Shown in pieces: positions 42,208 to 50,703 of a stretch of 64,000 nt of DNA. Position 1 is the stretch's first letter. Each line of letters begins with the position of its first letter. Below the pieces are notes generated by a model. That model was not told where the DNA came from. It saw nothing but the letters and a program-made list of their open reading frames with translations, and searched no databases. A program made the translations under genes and the position numbers. The DNA lies in assembly GCA_900541045.1 (NCBI GenBank), contig UQID01000001.1:62001-126000 (forward strand). The letters are read 5' to 3'. Origin of the DNA: an uncultured Collinsella sp. (lineage in GTDB: Bacteria > Actinomycetota > Coriobacteriia > Coriobacteriales > Coriobacteriaceae).

Positions 42208-42234
42208 TTACGGCGTTTTACCAAACGCCGTAAC
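42207..42234 (+). terminator. Hairpin at the stop codon of the RGG gene
   Basis: GTTACGGCGTTT and AAACGCCGTAAC are perfect 12-bp arms with loop TACC; the first base is the last base of the TAG. No T-run follows, so termination may rely on the second hairpin at 42283-42312. Confidence 0.7.
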
Positions 42235-42282
42235 GGGCCGACGCTGCGCGGGCCGCATTTGGACAATCTGACGTTCAACTTC

Positions 42283-42312
42283 AAGGGCGCGACCAGAAGG
42301 TCAGCGCCCTTT
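42283..42312 (+). terminator. Terminator nested in a longer inverted repeat
   Basis: AAGGGCGC-GACC and GGTC-A-GCGCCCTT pair, followed by TCGTTT. It lies inside the 19-20-bp outer inverted repeat GCGGGCCGCATTTG / CAAATGCGGCCCGC. Confidence 0.7.
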
Positions 42313-42448
42313 CGTTTCACGTCACCTTGTCTCAAATGCGGCCCGCTCGCTGACTTATGCTCAACCTATGGCGTCATCTCGCCCCAAAAGGGCCTCCCTC
42401 GCTCTGGCGGGTTTTCGCTGTCGGTACCAAAACATCGGTGTTGTCGAA

Positions 42449-42479
42449 GTAGTCATTGGGGACGTTCTTAAATGACTAC
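42449..42479. repeat. GGGAC-core palindrome
   Basis: GTAGTCATT and AATGACTAC are perfect 9-bp arms around GGGGACGTTCTTA. The plan is the same as at 3276 and 13991 but the arm sequence differs. Confidence 0.6.
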
Positions 42480-42592
42480 ATAGCATGAGAGTGGATAATC
42501 TCCCGGTTTGAGCCTGCATTCAAGCTCAGAGTGGAAGATTGTCCACTCTCATTTGTTATGTGTCCGAAAATCCACGCTCGTTTCTGCTCTTC

Positions 42593-43180
42593 CTACATCT
42601 GAAGGAAGAGTTCGTGGAGGCGGGTGTCTTCGTCGAGTTCGGGGTGGAAGGTTACGCCGAGCTGGTTGCCCTGGCGCGCGGCGACGATACGGCTGTCGAC
42701 TTTCGCTAAGGCCTTTGCGTCGCCGTGGACCTCGACGATGCGGGGCGCGCGGATAAACGTCAGCGGCACCTCACCGTCGATGCCGGCTACCTGCCCCTTG
42801 GCTCGAAAGCTGCCGAGCTGCCTGCCGTAGGCATTGCGCTCGACAAGTACATCCATGGTTGCCAGGCGCGGCGTCCCCTTATCGTCGTGGGCGGCAAGGT
42901 CGCGCGCCAGCAGAATCAAGCCGGCGCAGGTGCCCAGGACGGGCATGCCTTCAGCGATACAGGCACGAAGCTCCTCGAGCATGCCCAACTCATCAAGCAG
43001 CTTCCCTTGAACGGTAGACTCGCCGCCGGGAAGTACCAGACGGTCAAAGTCCTGCTTCAAATCAGTCGCCTGCCTCAGCTCAATACAATGTGCGCCCAGC
43101 TCGGATAGCCTTGCCTCGTGCTCGGCAAAAGCACCTTGGACCGCCAGCACGGCGACTGTCTGGTCTGCGTAATCGCTCAT
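42593..43180 (-). CDS. pdxT: Pyridoxal 5'-phosphate synthase glutaminase subunit
   Basis: A 195-residue class I glutaminase that feeds ammonia to PdxS. It has LVLPGGESTV (oxyanion region), nucleophile Cys in VLGTCAGLILL and the His-Glu pair in VTFHPEL. AAAGGATCG precedes ATG 43180. It follows pdxS by 20 bases in the same operon, the standard order in actinobacteria. Confidence 0.96.
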   Translation of the reverse strand: MSDYADQTVAVLAVQGAFAEHEARLSELGAHCIELRQATDLKQDFDRLVLPGGESTVQGKLLDELGMLEELRACIAEGMPVLGTCAGLILLARDLAAHDDKGTPRLATMDVLVERNAYGRQLGSFRAKGQVAGIDGEVPLTFIRAPRIVEVHGDAKALAKVDSRIVAARQGNQLGVTFHPELDEDTRLHELFLQM

Positions 43181-43200
43181 GTGCGATCCTTTCTGCTGGA

Positions 43201-44091
43201 CTAGCGCCCGCGCTCCTCCATGATGATCTCGATCTCGTCGGCGTTGATGCCGACCATGGCCTCGCCCAGGTCCTCAGAAAGCTCGGCGATGAGCTTGGCA
43301 TCGGTGAAGTTTGCCACGGCCTTGACGATGGCGGCTGCGCGCTTGGCGGGGTCGCCGCTCTTAAAGATGCCCGAGCCGACAAAGACGCCTCCGGCGCCCA
43401 GCTGCATCATCAGCGCGGCGTCGGCGGGGGTCGCTACGCCGCCGGCGGCAAAGTTCACGACGGGAAGCTTTCCCGTGGCATGGACCTCGCGCACCAGCTC
43501 GACCGGAACCTGCAGTTGCTTGGCTGCCTCAAAGAGCTCGTCGTCGCGCAGGGCAACAACGTCGCGGATCTGCTTTTGGATTTTGCGCATGTGACGCACG
43601 GCCTGGACGACGTCGCCCGTACCCGGCTCACCCTTGGTGCGAATCATAGTGGCGCCCTCGGCAACACGGCGCAGCGCCTCGCCCAGATCGCGGGCGCCGC
43701 AGACAAATGGCACGTCAAACTGGGTCTTGTCGATGTGATAGACGTCATCGGCAGGGGAGAGAACCTCGGACTCGTCGATGTAATCGATCTCGATGGCCTG
43801 CAGGACCTGCGCCTCGACAATGTGACCGATGCGGCACTTGGCCATGACGGGGATGGAGACGGCCTCTTGGATGCCCTTGATCATCTTGGGGTCGCTCATG
43901 CGCGAGACGCCGCCTGCGGCGCGGATGTCGGCCGGGATGCGCTCGAGTGCCATGACGGCGCAGGCGCCTGCCTCCTCGGCGATACGTGCCTGCTCGGGCG
44001 TGGTGACGTCCATGATGACGCCGCCCTTGAGCATCTGCGCGAGTTCGCGATTGAGTTTGACGCGATCGGCCTTGCTGGTCTGTTCTGCCAT
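43201..44091 (-). CDS. pdxS: Pyridoxal 5'-phosphate synthase subunit PdxS
   Basis: A 296-residue TIM-barrel synthase that makes PLP from ribose 5-phosphate, glyceraldehyde 3-phosphate and ammonia. It is highly conserved: [73 protein letters not shown]. Catalytic lysines are at the usual places. ATG 44091 follows GGGAGCAACC. It is divergent from a MocR regulator gene. Confidence 0.97.
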   Translation of the reverse strand: MAEQTSKADRVKLNRELAQMLKGGVIMDVTTPEQARIAEEAGACAVMALERIPADIRAAGGVSRMSDPKMIKGIQEAVSIPVMAKCRIGHIVEAQVLQAIEIDYIDESEVLSPADDVYHIDKTQFDVPFVCGARDLGEALRRVAEGATMIRTKGEPGTGDVVQAVRHMRKIQKQIRDVVALRDDELFEAAKQLQVPVELVREVHATGKLPVVNFAAGGVATPADAALMMQLGAGGVFVGSGIFKSGDPAKRAAAIVKAVANFTDAKLIAELSEDLGEAMVGINADEIEIIMEERGR

Positions 44092-44181
44092 GGTTGCTCC
44101 CTTGGTTGGCATGTGCATTGCTTGACGGAACATCCTATCGGGGAGCTGGGTATGGCAAAATACTCAGTTTTCGAGATAATA

Positions 44182-44225
44182 ATAAGGTCAGCCTAATACC
44201 AGATTGAACAGCTCGATAAGGTCAG
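44182..44225. promoter_or_regulatory. Direct repeats in the pdxS-pdxR spacer
   Basis: ATAAGGTCAG occurs at 44182-44191 and 44216-44225 in the same orientation, 34 bases apart, in the region between pdxS and the MocR gene. MocR/PdxR proteins bind direct repeats near divergent promoters. Confidence 0.6.
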
Positions 44226-44236
44226 GTGGCAAACTC

Positions 44237-45652
44237 ATGCTTGACTACAATTTGGAAAAACGCGGCGAAGCATCGCTTTATGAGTATGTTTACCAGCAAA
44301 TTCGAGATGATATTGTTGCTGGACGTATTGCGGCGGGGGAGCATCTTCCGTCTAAGCGCGCATTTGCCAGTCATCTGGGAATCAGTGTCATTACCATCGA
44401 GAATGCATATAGCCAGTTACTTGCCGAGGGCTATATTTGCTCAATGCCGCGTCGTGGCTACTACGCTTGCAAGCTTCCGGATGCACCGGTTTTGCCTTTG
44501 GCTTCGCAGGGCATCGACCGAGATACCGTCTCTGTGGGCCTCAGCGCGCATGATGTCAACGGACAGGTCGAGCTGTTCGATGCACTTTCTCCTTCCGCTT
44601 TGGAGGCGGCGCGGCTTTGGCAAAGCGCACTACGGGCGACGCTGGCATCCGAAGATGAGCGCGAAATCTTTTCGCCCGCACCGGCGCAGGGCACCGCTCG
44701 GCTGCGACGCGCAATTGCTCACCATCTGCGTGGGACAAGGGGCATGAATGTCGACCCCAACAACATTGTTATCGGTGCAGGCGCCCAGCTGCTCGATACC
44801 ATGTTGGTTCAGTTGCTTGGAGCCGACAAGGTGTATGCCGTTGAGGACCCGGGCTATTTGCGTCTGACGCGTATCTATCAGGCTATGGGCTGCAAAGTTC
44901 GACATATCCCGTTGGATGACGAGGGCGTGGACTTGAGCACTCTGCAGAAAAGCGGGACCGATGTCCTTCACCTGATGCCGTCCCATCAGTATCCGACCGG
45001 CCTTGTGACGAGCATTGCGCGTCGCTATGCGCTTCTGAGCTGGGCCGCCGAGCGACCAGGTCGGTATCTCATCGAAGATGACTTTGATTGTGAGTTTCGC
45101 CTTGCCGGGAAGCCGATTCCCGCGCTCGCATCGATCGATGCCGCCCAGTCGGTTATCTACACCAACACGTTTTCGAAGAGCCTTTCATCGGCGTTGCGTT
45201 TGGCGTATATGGTGTTGCCCGATGAGCTAATGGAGCGGTTTAGGCGCAACCTTGGTTTCTACGCCTCGTCGGTGAGCTCTGTTGACCAGGTCGCTTTGGC
45301 TCGTTTGCTGGAATCGGGTGATTACGAGCGACATGTGAACCGCGTGCGCGTTCGTGCTCGCGAGGCGCGTGATAGCCTGACGGCGCTTGTGCGGAAAGCG
45401 TTTCCGACGGGGGAGGTCTCGATTGAACATGCGGACGCGGGCCTTTACTGCACCGTTGCCCTGTCCGAGGACGGAGCGGGGAAGAGTTTCGCGAAGGCTC
45501 TTGCTGACGCTCGTATTTCCTATGTCAACATCGCCGATTGCCTGTGGACGGGTGATCGGGCATCGACTAAGAGCGCTCCATCTTGCGTCCTCATTCAATA
45601 CGACGACCTGAGCCCTCAGTCGCTCATCGTTCTTCAAGAACAGCTGCAATAA
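44237..45652 (+). CDS. pdxR: MocR-type (GntR-aminotransferase) regulator of pdxST
   Basis: A 471-residue MocR protein. The N-terminal GntR winged helix is clear (YEYVYQQIRDDIVAGRIAAG, LPSKRAFASHLGISVITIENAY). It is followed by a fold-type I aminotransferase domain with the PLP lysine in NTFSKSLSSALRLAYMV and the SPAPAQGTARLRRAIA region. Divergent position next to pdxS-pdxT is the classic PdxR arrangement, sensing PLP. I prefer ATG 44237 (after AGGTGG); a TTG at 44204 adds 11 residues. Direct repeats lie upstream. Confidence 0.9.
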   Translation: MLDYNLEKRGEASLYEYVYQQIRDDIVAGRIAAGEHLPSKRAFASHLGISVITIENAYSQLLAEGYICSMPRRGYYACKLPDAPVLPLASQGIDRDTVSVGLSAHDVNGQVELFDALSPSALEAARLWQSALRATLASEDEREIFSPAPAQGTARLRRAIAHHLRGTRGMNVDPNNIVIGAGAQLLDTMLVQLLGADKVYAVEDPGYLRLTRIYQAMGCKVRHIPLDDEGVDLSTLQKSGTDVLHLMPSHQYPTGLVTSIARRYALLSWAAERPGRYLIEDDFDCEFRLAGKPIPALASIDAAQSVIYTNTFSKSLSSALRLAYMVLPDELMERFRRNLGFYASSVSSVDQVALARLLESGDYERHVNRVRVRAREARDSLTALVRKAFPTGEVSIEHADAGLYCTVALSEDGAGKSFAKALADARISYVNIADCLWTGDRASTKSAPSCVLIQYDDLSPQSLIVLQEQLQ

Positions 45653-45660
45653 GCCCACGA

Positions 45661-45690
45661 AAAAGGCCCGAACCAATACGGTCCGGGCCT
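45661..45690 (-). terminator. Terminator between pdxR and rubrerythrin genes
   Basis: GGCCCGAACC and GGTCCGGGCC pair with one mismatch; the minus strand continues TTTTTC, so it best serves the rubrerythrin gene. It lies between convergent genes. Confidence 0.75.
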
Positions 45691-45724
45691 CATCGAGCTA
45701 GAGGTTATGTCTCAGGCGGTTGGC

Positions 45725-46285
45725 TTAGCCAAAGTAGCGCTTGAGTAGGCCGGCGAAAGCCTTGCCGTGGCGAGCCTCGTCGCGAGCCATCTCGTGCACG
45801 GTGTCGTGGATGGCATCGAGACCAGCGGCCTTGGCGCGCTTGGCGAGATCGGTCTTGCCGGCGGTGGCGCCGTTCTCGGCCTCAACGCGCATCTCGAGGT
45901 TCTTCTTGGTGGAGTCGGTCACGACCTCGCCCAGGAGCTCGGCGAACTTGGCGGCATGCTCTGCCTCCTCGTGGGCAGCCTTCTCCCAGTACAGGCCGAT
46001 CTCGGGATAGCCCTCGCGATGAGCGACGCGAGCCATGGCCAGGTACATACCGACCTCAGAGCACTCGCCCTCAAAGTTGGCGCGCAGGTCGGCAACGATG
46101 TCCTCGGAGACGCCCTCCATCTTGGCGACGCCCACGACGTGCTCGGCAGCCCACTCGAGCTGGCCCTCCTCCTGCTTCAGGAAACGAGAACCGGGAACGC
46201 CGCACTGGGGGCACTTGAAGTCCTCGGGCAGCTGGTCGCCGTCGAACTCTTCCACATAACCGCAAACGGGGCAAACAAACTTCAT
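45725..46285 (-). CDS. Reverse rubrerythrin (rubredoxin-ferritin-like NADH peroxidase)
   Basis: A 186-residue non-heme iron protein with the rubredoxin-type domain first (CPVCGY at 5-10 and CPQCG), then the di-iron ferritin-like domain ([35 protein letters not shown]). This order is that of clostridial reverse rubrerythrins, which reduce hydrogen peroxide, with oxygen stress as inducer. ATG 46285 follows AAAGGATCG; upstream in-frame sequence is not part of the family. It is consistent with an obligate anaerobe. Confidence 0.92.
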   Translation of the reverse strand: MKFVCPVCGYVEEFDGDQLPEDFKCPQCGVPGSRFLKQEEGQLEWAAEHVVGVAKMEGVSEDIVADLRANFEGECSEVGMYLAMARVAHREGYPEIGLYWEKAAHEEAEHAAKFAELLGEVVTDSTKKNLEMRVEAENGATAGKTDLAKRAKAAGLDAIHDTVHEMARDEARHGKAFAGLLKRYFG

Positions 46286-46443
46286 GATTCGATCCTTTCG
46301 ATCGATGGCGATGGGGCGCTTGTCCGGTCCCGTAAGGGCCCTCTCCGGACGTGCGTCTTGACGAGTTCTATTATCCATAAATGCAACCAAATGTGAAGCC
46401 TATTAGGAATGATTTTTAATAAAACAATTTTGAGATATGAAGA

Positions 46444-46523
46444 TGTTGATTGATTAACGATTGGCAGGACGTCTGCGATCTCTGCTGAGTACAATCGGTC
46501 GAGCAAATGTTGACCAATCAACA
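46444..46523. promoter_or_regulatory. Pair of similar dyads upstream of the alcohol/aldehyde dehydrogenase operon
   Basis: TGTTGA-CCAA-TCAACA at 46508-46523 is a perfect dyad 18 bases before the ATG. A related sequence, TGTTGA-TTGA-TTAACG, is at 46444-46459, 64 bases upstream. TACAAT at about 46492 between them may be the -10 box, so binding to the downstream dyad would block transcription. Confidence 0.5.
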
Positions 46524-46541
46524 AATGAGGGAGTTTCCTTT

Positions 46542-47762
46542 ATGCATCTAGCCCGCCGCGCCTGGTGCCGAACGTATCAAACGGTTTTTCGCATCGCATT
46601 GCCAGTGCTGCCCTATACCGAGCCGCGCATTCTGGAGCACGCTGAGGATGTGCCCACAGTGCTTCAAAAGCGTTCGATACAACGGGTTCTTATCGTGACG
46701 GATCCCGACATTGCCCGTCTGGGGCTCACGGCACCGCTCGAGACAGCGCTCGCGTCCAAGGGAATTGGCGCTGCGGTCTATGCCAAAACATCAGCGAATC
46801 CTACGGTCTCAAATGTGGAGGAAGCGGCGTCCCTGTATCGAGAGAGCGCCTGCCAGGCCATTATCGGCTTTGGCGGTGGCTCGGCCATGGACTGTGCCAA
46901 GGGCGTGGGAGCACGTATCGCGCAGCCAAACAAGCCCATCAACAAGATGCGCGGCCTGCTGCGGATTCATCGTCGCCTGCCGCTGCTCATCGCCGTTCCC
47001 ACCACGGCAGGCACGGGAAGCGAGGTCACGCTTGCGGCGGTAATTACCGATGGCGAGACGCACTACAAGTACCCTATTAACGACTTTGTACTTATCCCGC
47101 GCTTTGCGGTGCACGATCCCGAGTTTACGCGTGGCCTGCCCGCCTCCATTACGGGGCAGACGGGCATGGACGCCCTGACGCATGCCGTCGAGGCCTTTAT
47201 CGGGCGAAGCACTACGCCCTATACGCGCAAGATGGCGCGACAGGCGGTGCAGCTCATCCACGACAATTTGCTCGAGGCCTATGAACATGGCGACGACATG
47301 CGTGCGCGTCGCAACATGCTTTCGGCGGCGTATAAGGCGGGTGTTGCCTTTACACGCTCCTATGTTGGATACGTTCATGCCATCGCACACAGCCTGGGCG
47401 GGCGTTACGGGATTCCGCACGGCTTGGCCAACGCCATCATCCTGCCGCATATGCTTCGCGCCTATGGCGAAACTGCTGCTCCTAAGCTCGCCGATCTCGC
47501 CCGCATGGCCGGTATCGCGCCGGCTAACGCGCAGGACAGCCTGGCGGCCGAGGCCTTTATCGATTGGGTCGATCGAATGAACGCCGCCTTGGACATTCCC
47601 AAATATGTCACGGGCATTCGCCGCTCTGACATTCCCGAAATGGCGGCGCATGCCGATGCCGAGGCTAATCCCCTGTACCCCGTTCCGCTTCTAATGGACC
47701 GTTTGGAGCTCGAGCGTATGTACGAGGTCGTCGCGGGTGGTATGTTTGAGGACGAGAACTAG
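46542..47762 (+). CDS. Iron-containing (group III) alcohol dehydrogenase
   Basis: A 406-residue Fe-ADH family enzyme. NAD(P) loop GFGGGSAMDCAKG, PTTAGTGSEVT, and the metal ligands Asp and His in GMDALTHAVEAF, His in YVHAIAHSLGG and His in GIPHGLANAII are all present. It interconverts an alcohol and an aldehyde; the substrate is unknown. GAGGGAG precedes ATG 46542. It is 8 bases upstream of an aldehyde dehydrogenase gene, so the pair should handle an aldehyde by reduction and oxidation. Confidence 0.92.
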   Translation: MHLARRAWCRTYQTVFRIALPVLPYTEPRILEHAEDVPTVLQKRSIQRVLIVTDPDIARLGLTAPLETALASKGIGAAVYAKTSANPTVSNVEEAASLYRESACQAIIGFGGGSAMDCAKGVGARIAQPNKPINKMRGLLRIHRRLPLLIAVPTTAGTGSEVTLAAVITDGETHYKYPINDFVLIPRFAVHDPEFTRGLPASITGQTGMDALTHAVEAFIGRSTTPYTRKMARQAVQLIHDNLLEAYEHGDDMRARRNMLSAAYKAGVAFTRSYVGYVHAIAHSLGGRYGIPHGLANAIILPHMLRAYGETAAPKLADLARMAGIAPANAQDSLAAEAFIDWVDRMNAALDIPKYVTGIRRSDIPEMAAHADAEANPLYPVPLLMDRLELERMYEVVAGGMFEDEN

Positions 47763-47770
47763 GAGGGTCC

Positions 47771-49150
47771 ATGAACACCGAGGAAATTGCGCGCATCGTC
47801 GGCGATCAGCGCACTTACTTTAAGACGCACGCCACGTTTGATGTCGATGCTCGACGTCGCGCGCTTGTGCGCCTGCGCGAGGCGGTACGGGCGCACGAGG
47901 CCGATATTGCCCATGCGCTCAAGACCGATTTGGGAAAGTCGCATGACGAGGCATATATGTGCGAGATCGGCACGTCGCTTTCTGAGATTCGTCATCAGAT
48001 TGCGCATGTGGCTCGATGGAGTCGTTCGCGCCTGCGTCCGTGTGACCTTGCCAACGCCGTGAGCGTGTGCAAAACGCAAGCCGTGCCCTATGGTGTCACG
48101 CTCATCATGGCGCCCTGGAACTATCCGTTTTTGCTGACGCTCGAGCCGCTCGCTGGCGCCCTTGCCGCGGGCAATACCGTGGTTATCAAGCCGAGCGCCT
48201 ATGCTCCGGCATCGAGCGCGGTGCTCAAGCAAATCTGTGAAGAAGCATTTGATCCGTGCTTGGTGACGGTTGTCGAGGGCGGGCGCGCCGAAAACGAAGC
48301 GCTGCTCGACGAGTGCTGGGACAAGATATTCTTTACCGGTAGCGTTCCGGTCGGCAAACTCGTCATGGAGCGCGCAAGTAAAAACCTTACGCCTGTGACG
48401 CTTGAGCTGGGCGGAAAGAGTCCCTGCATCGTGGATGCGACGGCAAACTTGAAGGTCGCGGCACGGCGTATCGCCTTTGGTAAATGGCTCAACGTGGGGC
48501 AGACCTGCGTGGCGCCCGACTACCTGCTGGTCGATACGCGCGTGCACGACGAGCTGCTGGGCCTCATCAAGGAAGAGGTCCGTCGCATGTTTGGTGAGTA
48601 TCCGCTCGATAACGAGGATTACGGGCACATCGTCAATGCTAAGCATTTTGCGCGCGTACGCGGACTGATCGATCCCGATAAGGTTGTGCTGGGAGGTGCC
48701 GCGCGCGAGGCTTCGCTCAAGATCGAGCCGACGATTTTGGACGGCGTGACCCCCGATGACGCCGTGATGCAGGAGGAGATTTTCGGTCCCATTTTGCCGG
48801 TGCTGACGTTTGAGAGCCTAGACGAAGCCGAGACGTTTATTACGGATCGTCCGACGCCGCTGGCCCTGTATATCTTTAGTCAGGATCGCGCAGTTCAGCA
48901 GCGCTTTGTGCGCTACGTGCCCTTTGGCGGCGGCTGCGTCAACGACACCATCATGCATTTGGCTACGAGCCATATGGGCTTTGGCGGCATGGGCGCGAGT
49001 GGTATGGGGCAGTACCATGGCCGCGAGAGCTTCGATACGTTTAGCCATAAGAAGAGCATCGTGAACAAGGCAACCTGGCTGGACGTGCCATTCCGCTATG
49101 CCCCTTACGCAAGCTGGAAGCACAAGTTCGTGCGCATGTTTGTGCATTAG
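47771..49150 (+). CDS. NAD(P)-dependent aldehyde dehydrogenase, class 3-like
   Basis: A 459-residue aldehyde dehydrogenase of the short ALDH3/YwdH group. Catalytic Glu is in TLELGGKSPC and catalytic Cys in VGQTCVAPDY; PWNYPF, FTGSVPVGK and EEIFGPILPV are typical. It has a basic, partly hydrophobic C-terminus (SWKHKFVRMFVH), seen in membrane-near ALDH3 enzymes. AGGAGGGTCC precedes the ATG. It forms an operon with the alcohol dehydrogenase and is closed by a terminator. Confidence 0.93.
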   Translation: MNTEEIARIVGDQRTYFKTHATFDVDARRRALVRLREAVRAHEADIAHALKTDLGKSHDEAYMCEIGTSLSEIRHQIAHVARWSRSRLRPCDLANAVSVCKTQAVPYGVTLIMAPWNYPFLLTLEPLAGALAAGNTVVIKPSAYAPASSAVLKQICEEAFDPCLVTVVEGGRAENEALLDECWDKIFFTGSVPVGKLVMERASKNLTPVTLELGGKSPCIVDATANLKVAARRIAFGKWLNVGQTCVAPDYLLVDTRVHDELLGLIKEEVRRMFGEYPLDNEDYGHIVNAKHFARVRGLIDPDKVVLGGAAREASLKIEPTILDGVTPDDAVMQEEIFGPILPVLTFESLDEAETFITDRPTPLALYIFSQDRAVQQRFVRYVPFGGGCVNDTIMHLATSHMGFGGMGASGMGQYHGRESFDTFSHKKSIVNKATWLDVPFRYAPYASWKHKFVRMFVH

Positions 49151-49173
49151 AATTAGATAAGATAGGGCAAACA

Positions 49174-49209
49174 AAATGGCCGTCTCTGCGCAAACGAAGG
49201 CGGCCATTT
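49174..49209 (+). terminator. Terminator of the dehydrogenase operon
   Basis: AAATGGCCG and CGGCCATTT form the stem, followed by CTTACG. The T-run is weak. Confidence 0.65.
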
Positions 49210-49416
49210 CTTACGATGAAAACGTGTATCGGAGTTGGCAAGACCCGCTGCCACGGGTGCCATCCGCGTATTCCTATCTTATTTGCAAGCGCTCTGTCAT
49301 GTGAGCGTTGCGACAAATGAGCGAAAGGCACGGGCGGGCGAAATGATGTCCGCACGAGTTCGTAGACTTCTCAATATGGTTAAGCGCCGGTTTATCCGGT
49401 CGTTAGAGGAGTTGCC

Positions 49417-49743
49417 ATGTACGAGCCTTCACGTGTTCTTTTGTCGTTTCATATCGCAGGATTTCAGTATGCCGACGGTGCCTTGGTCCTGGGCGATCTT
49501 AAGGTCGGCGATAAGCTGACGCTGTGTGCCGAGCGCGATAATCCCCATGACCCCGAGGCGGTTGCGATCTATTACGGCAACACCAAGCTCGGCTATGTTC
49601 CGGGAAACGAGGTCGGCCCGCTATCCGTGATGATGTATTACGGACACGAGGGTGTATTTGAGGCGCGCGTGCAGCAGGTTGCCCCCGAGCGTAGCCCGTG
49701 GCACCAGGTGCGCGTTGGCCTCTACGTGGTGGATGCTCGCTAG
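49417..49743 (+). CDS. Stand-alone HIRAN-domain protein
   Basis: A 108-residue protein that is almost only a HIRAN domain: SFHIAGFQYADG, VGDKLTLCAERDNPHDPEAV, IYYGNTKLGYVPGNEV. HIRAN domains of eukaryotic HLTF bind DNA ends; bacterial ones occur alone or fused to nucleases. It has no enzyme domain. GAGGAG precedes the ATG. The next gene starts 18 bases after its stop and is probably co-transcribed. Function is unknown; ssDNA-end binding is a fair guess. Confidence 0.85.
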   Translation: MYEPSRVLLSFHIAGFQYADGALVLGDLKVGDKLTLCAERDNPHDPEAVAIYYGNTKLGYVPGNEVGPLSVMMYYGHEGVFEARVQQVAPERSPWHQVRVGLYVVDAR

Positions 49744-49761
49744 TCGGTAAGGGAGGCTGCC

Positions 49762-49941
49762 ATGTTTGATGACGATGGCCTGTTCGATCTGACGGATGAC
49801 CCGTTTGAGTGGGATATGCTGCTCGACGATGATGAGCTGGAGCAGGACCGTAAGAAGCGGCAGGACAAGAAAACTCAGGGTGACGCTTCGAAAAAGCAAG
49901 ACAAGCGCCGCCGCGGACTGTTCGGCGGGCTCTTTGGATAA
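49762..49941 (+). CDS. Small charge-segregated protein (59 residues)
   Basis: A short reading frame with a good ribosome site (GGGAGG, seven bases before the ATG). The first half is very acidic (MFDDDGLFDLTDDPFEWDM, then LLDDDELEQD). The second half is very basic (RKKRQDKK, KKQDKRRRG) and ends in GLFGGLFG. It has no recognised domain. Codon use fits the neighbours. It lies between the HIRAN gene and the metallophosphoesterase gene and is probably part of the same operon. Confidence 0.7.
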   Translation: MFDDDGLFDLTDDPFEWDMLLDDDELEQDRKKRQDKKTQGDASKKQDKRRRGLFGGLFG

Positions 49942-50007
49942 CCGCCGCATCGCTGCGTCTGTATACTTAGCACGAGTTGAACACGTTGCGAAATGAGGAC
50001 AGAGACG

Positions 50008-50553
50008 ATGATGTGGTTTACCGCCGACCTGCACCTGGGCGACACGAATATCCTGCACGACATGGATCGACCGTTTGATTCGGTCGAGGAGATGAACCGC
50101 AAGGTCATCGATGCCGTGAATGAGTGCGTGGCGGCGGACGACCGTCTCTATATCTTGGGAGACTTTACCTATCGTTTGCCCCTGGCGGATGCTGTGCGCC
50201 TGCGCGAGCGCATCGAATGTCAGAACGTAACGCTCATCCGTGGCAACCATGACGGTGACTGGGAAGATCCAGCTGCGCCCCAAATCTGGGAAGACGTGCA
50301 TGATTACCTGGAGATTGCTCCCGGCTATGCCAAGGGCCATCGCCTGGTGTTGAGCCATTACCCCATGCTCAGCTGGAATGGCAAGGCGCGTGGCGCCATC
50401 ATGCTGCACGGGCATATCCACAGCAGGGGAGACCGCACCAACGCGCGCAACCGCGATCGCGAGCGCCCCATTTATCGCTACGATGTGGGCCTCGACGCCA
50501 ACGACTACAAGCCCGTAAGTCGCGATCAAATCCTCGGCTTCTTTGGACTGTAA
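50008..50553 (+). CDS. Calcineurin-like metallophosphoesterase
   Basis: A 181-residue phosphoesterase with the five metal motifs in order: DLHLGD, GDFTY, GNHD, SHYPM and HGHIH. It resembles small YfcE/ pphA-like phosphoesterases whose substrates are not defined. The start is ATG 50008 or the adjacent ATG 50011. It sits downstream of the HIRAN gene and small ORF, and ends before a palindromic repeat and strong terminator. Confidence 0.88.
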   Translation: MMWFTADLHLGDTNILHDMDRPFDSVEEMNRKVIDAVNECVAADDRLYILGDFTYRLPLADAVRLRERIECQNVTLIRGNHDGDWEDPAAPQIWEDVHDYLEIAPGYAKGHRLVLSHYPMLSWNGKARGAIMLHGHIHSRGDRTNARNRDRERPIYRYDVGLDANDYKPVSRDQILGFFGL

Positions 50554-50571
50554 TTCTTGAACCACTGCACA

Positions 50572-50608
50572 AACCGCGACAAAGGGGACAGGCACCTTTG
50601 TGGTGGTT
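50572..50608. repeat. GGGGACAGGCACC-type palindrome
   Basis: AACCGCGACAAAGG and CCTTTGTGGTGGTT pair with two mismatches around GGACAGGCA. The right arm matches that of the terminator palindrome at 3923-3955 (GTGGTGGTT), tying the family together. Confidence 0.7.
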
Positions 50609-50610
50609 CT

Positions 50611-50645
50611 GGCGCCGTTGCCATTATGGCAGCGGCGCCTTTTTT
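50611..50645 (+). terminator. Strong rho-independent terminator
   Basis: GGCGCCGTTGCC and GGCAGCGGCGCC form a 12-bp stem with one A-G mismatch, followed by TTTTTT. It ends the metallophosphoesterase transcript. Confidence 0.9.
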
Positions 50646-50703
50646 GTCCGTGCGACGCGGTAGAGTGTAGGCGGTCGAAATTTGCGTCCATCGAGGAGCT
50701 GCT

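Larger units (their letters stand above)
42235..42592. other. 358-bp non-coding region of nested inverted repeats
   Basis: This gap between the RGG gene and pdxT (convergent) has no gene I can support. It holds a long inverted repeat (42248-42266 with 42327-42346) enclosing a terminator-like hairpin, and a GGGAC-core palindrome at 42449-42479. Two copies of a GAGAGTGGA-type word in opposite orientation lie at about 42486-42494 and 42537-42550. Confidence 0.6.

Noticed and set aside
42484..42555. GAGAGTGGATAATCTCC / GGAAGATTGTCCACTCTC as an IS inverted repeat
   Set aside because: The pairing is imperfect, there is no transposase reading frame between or beside them and no target-site duplication.
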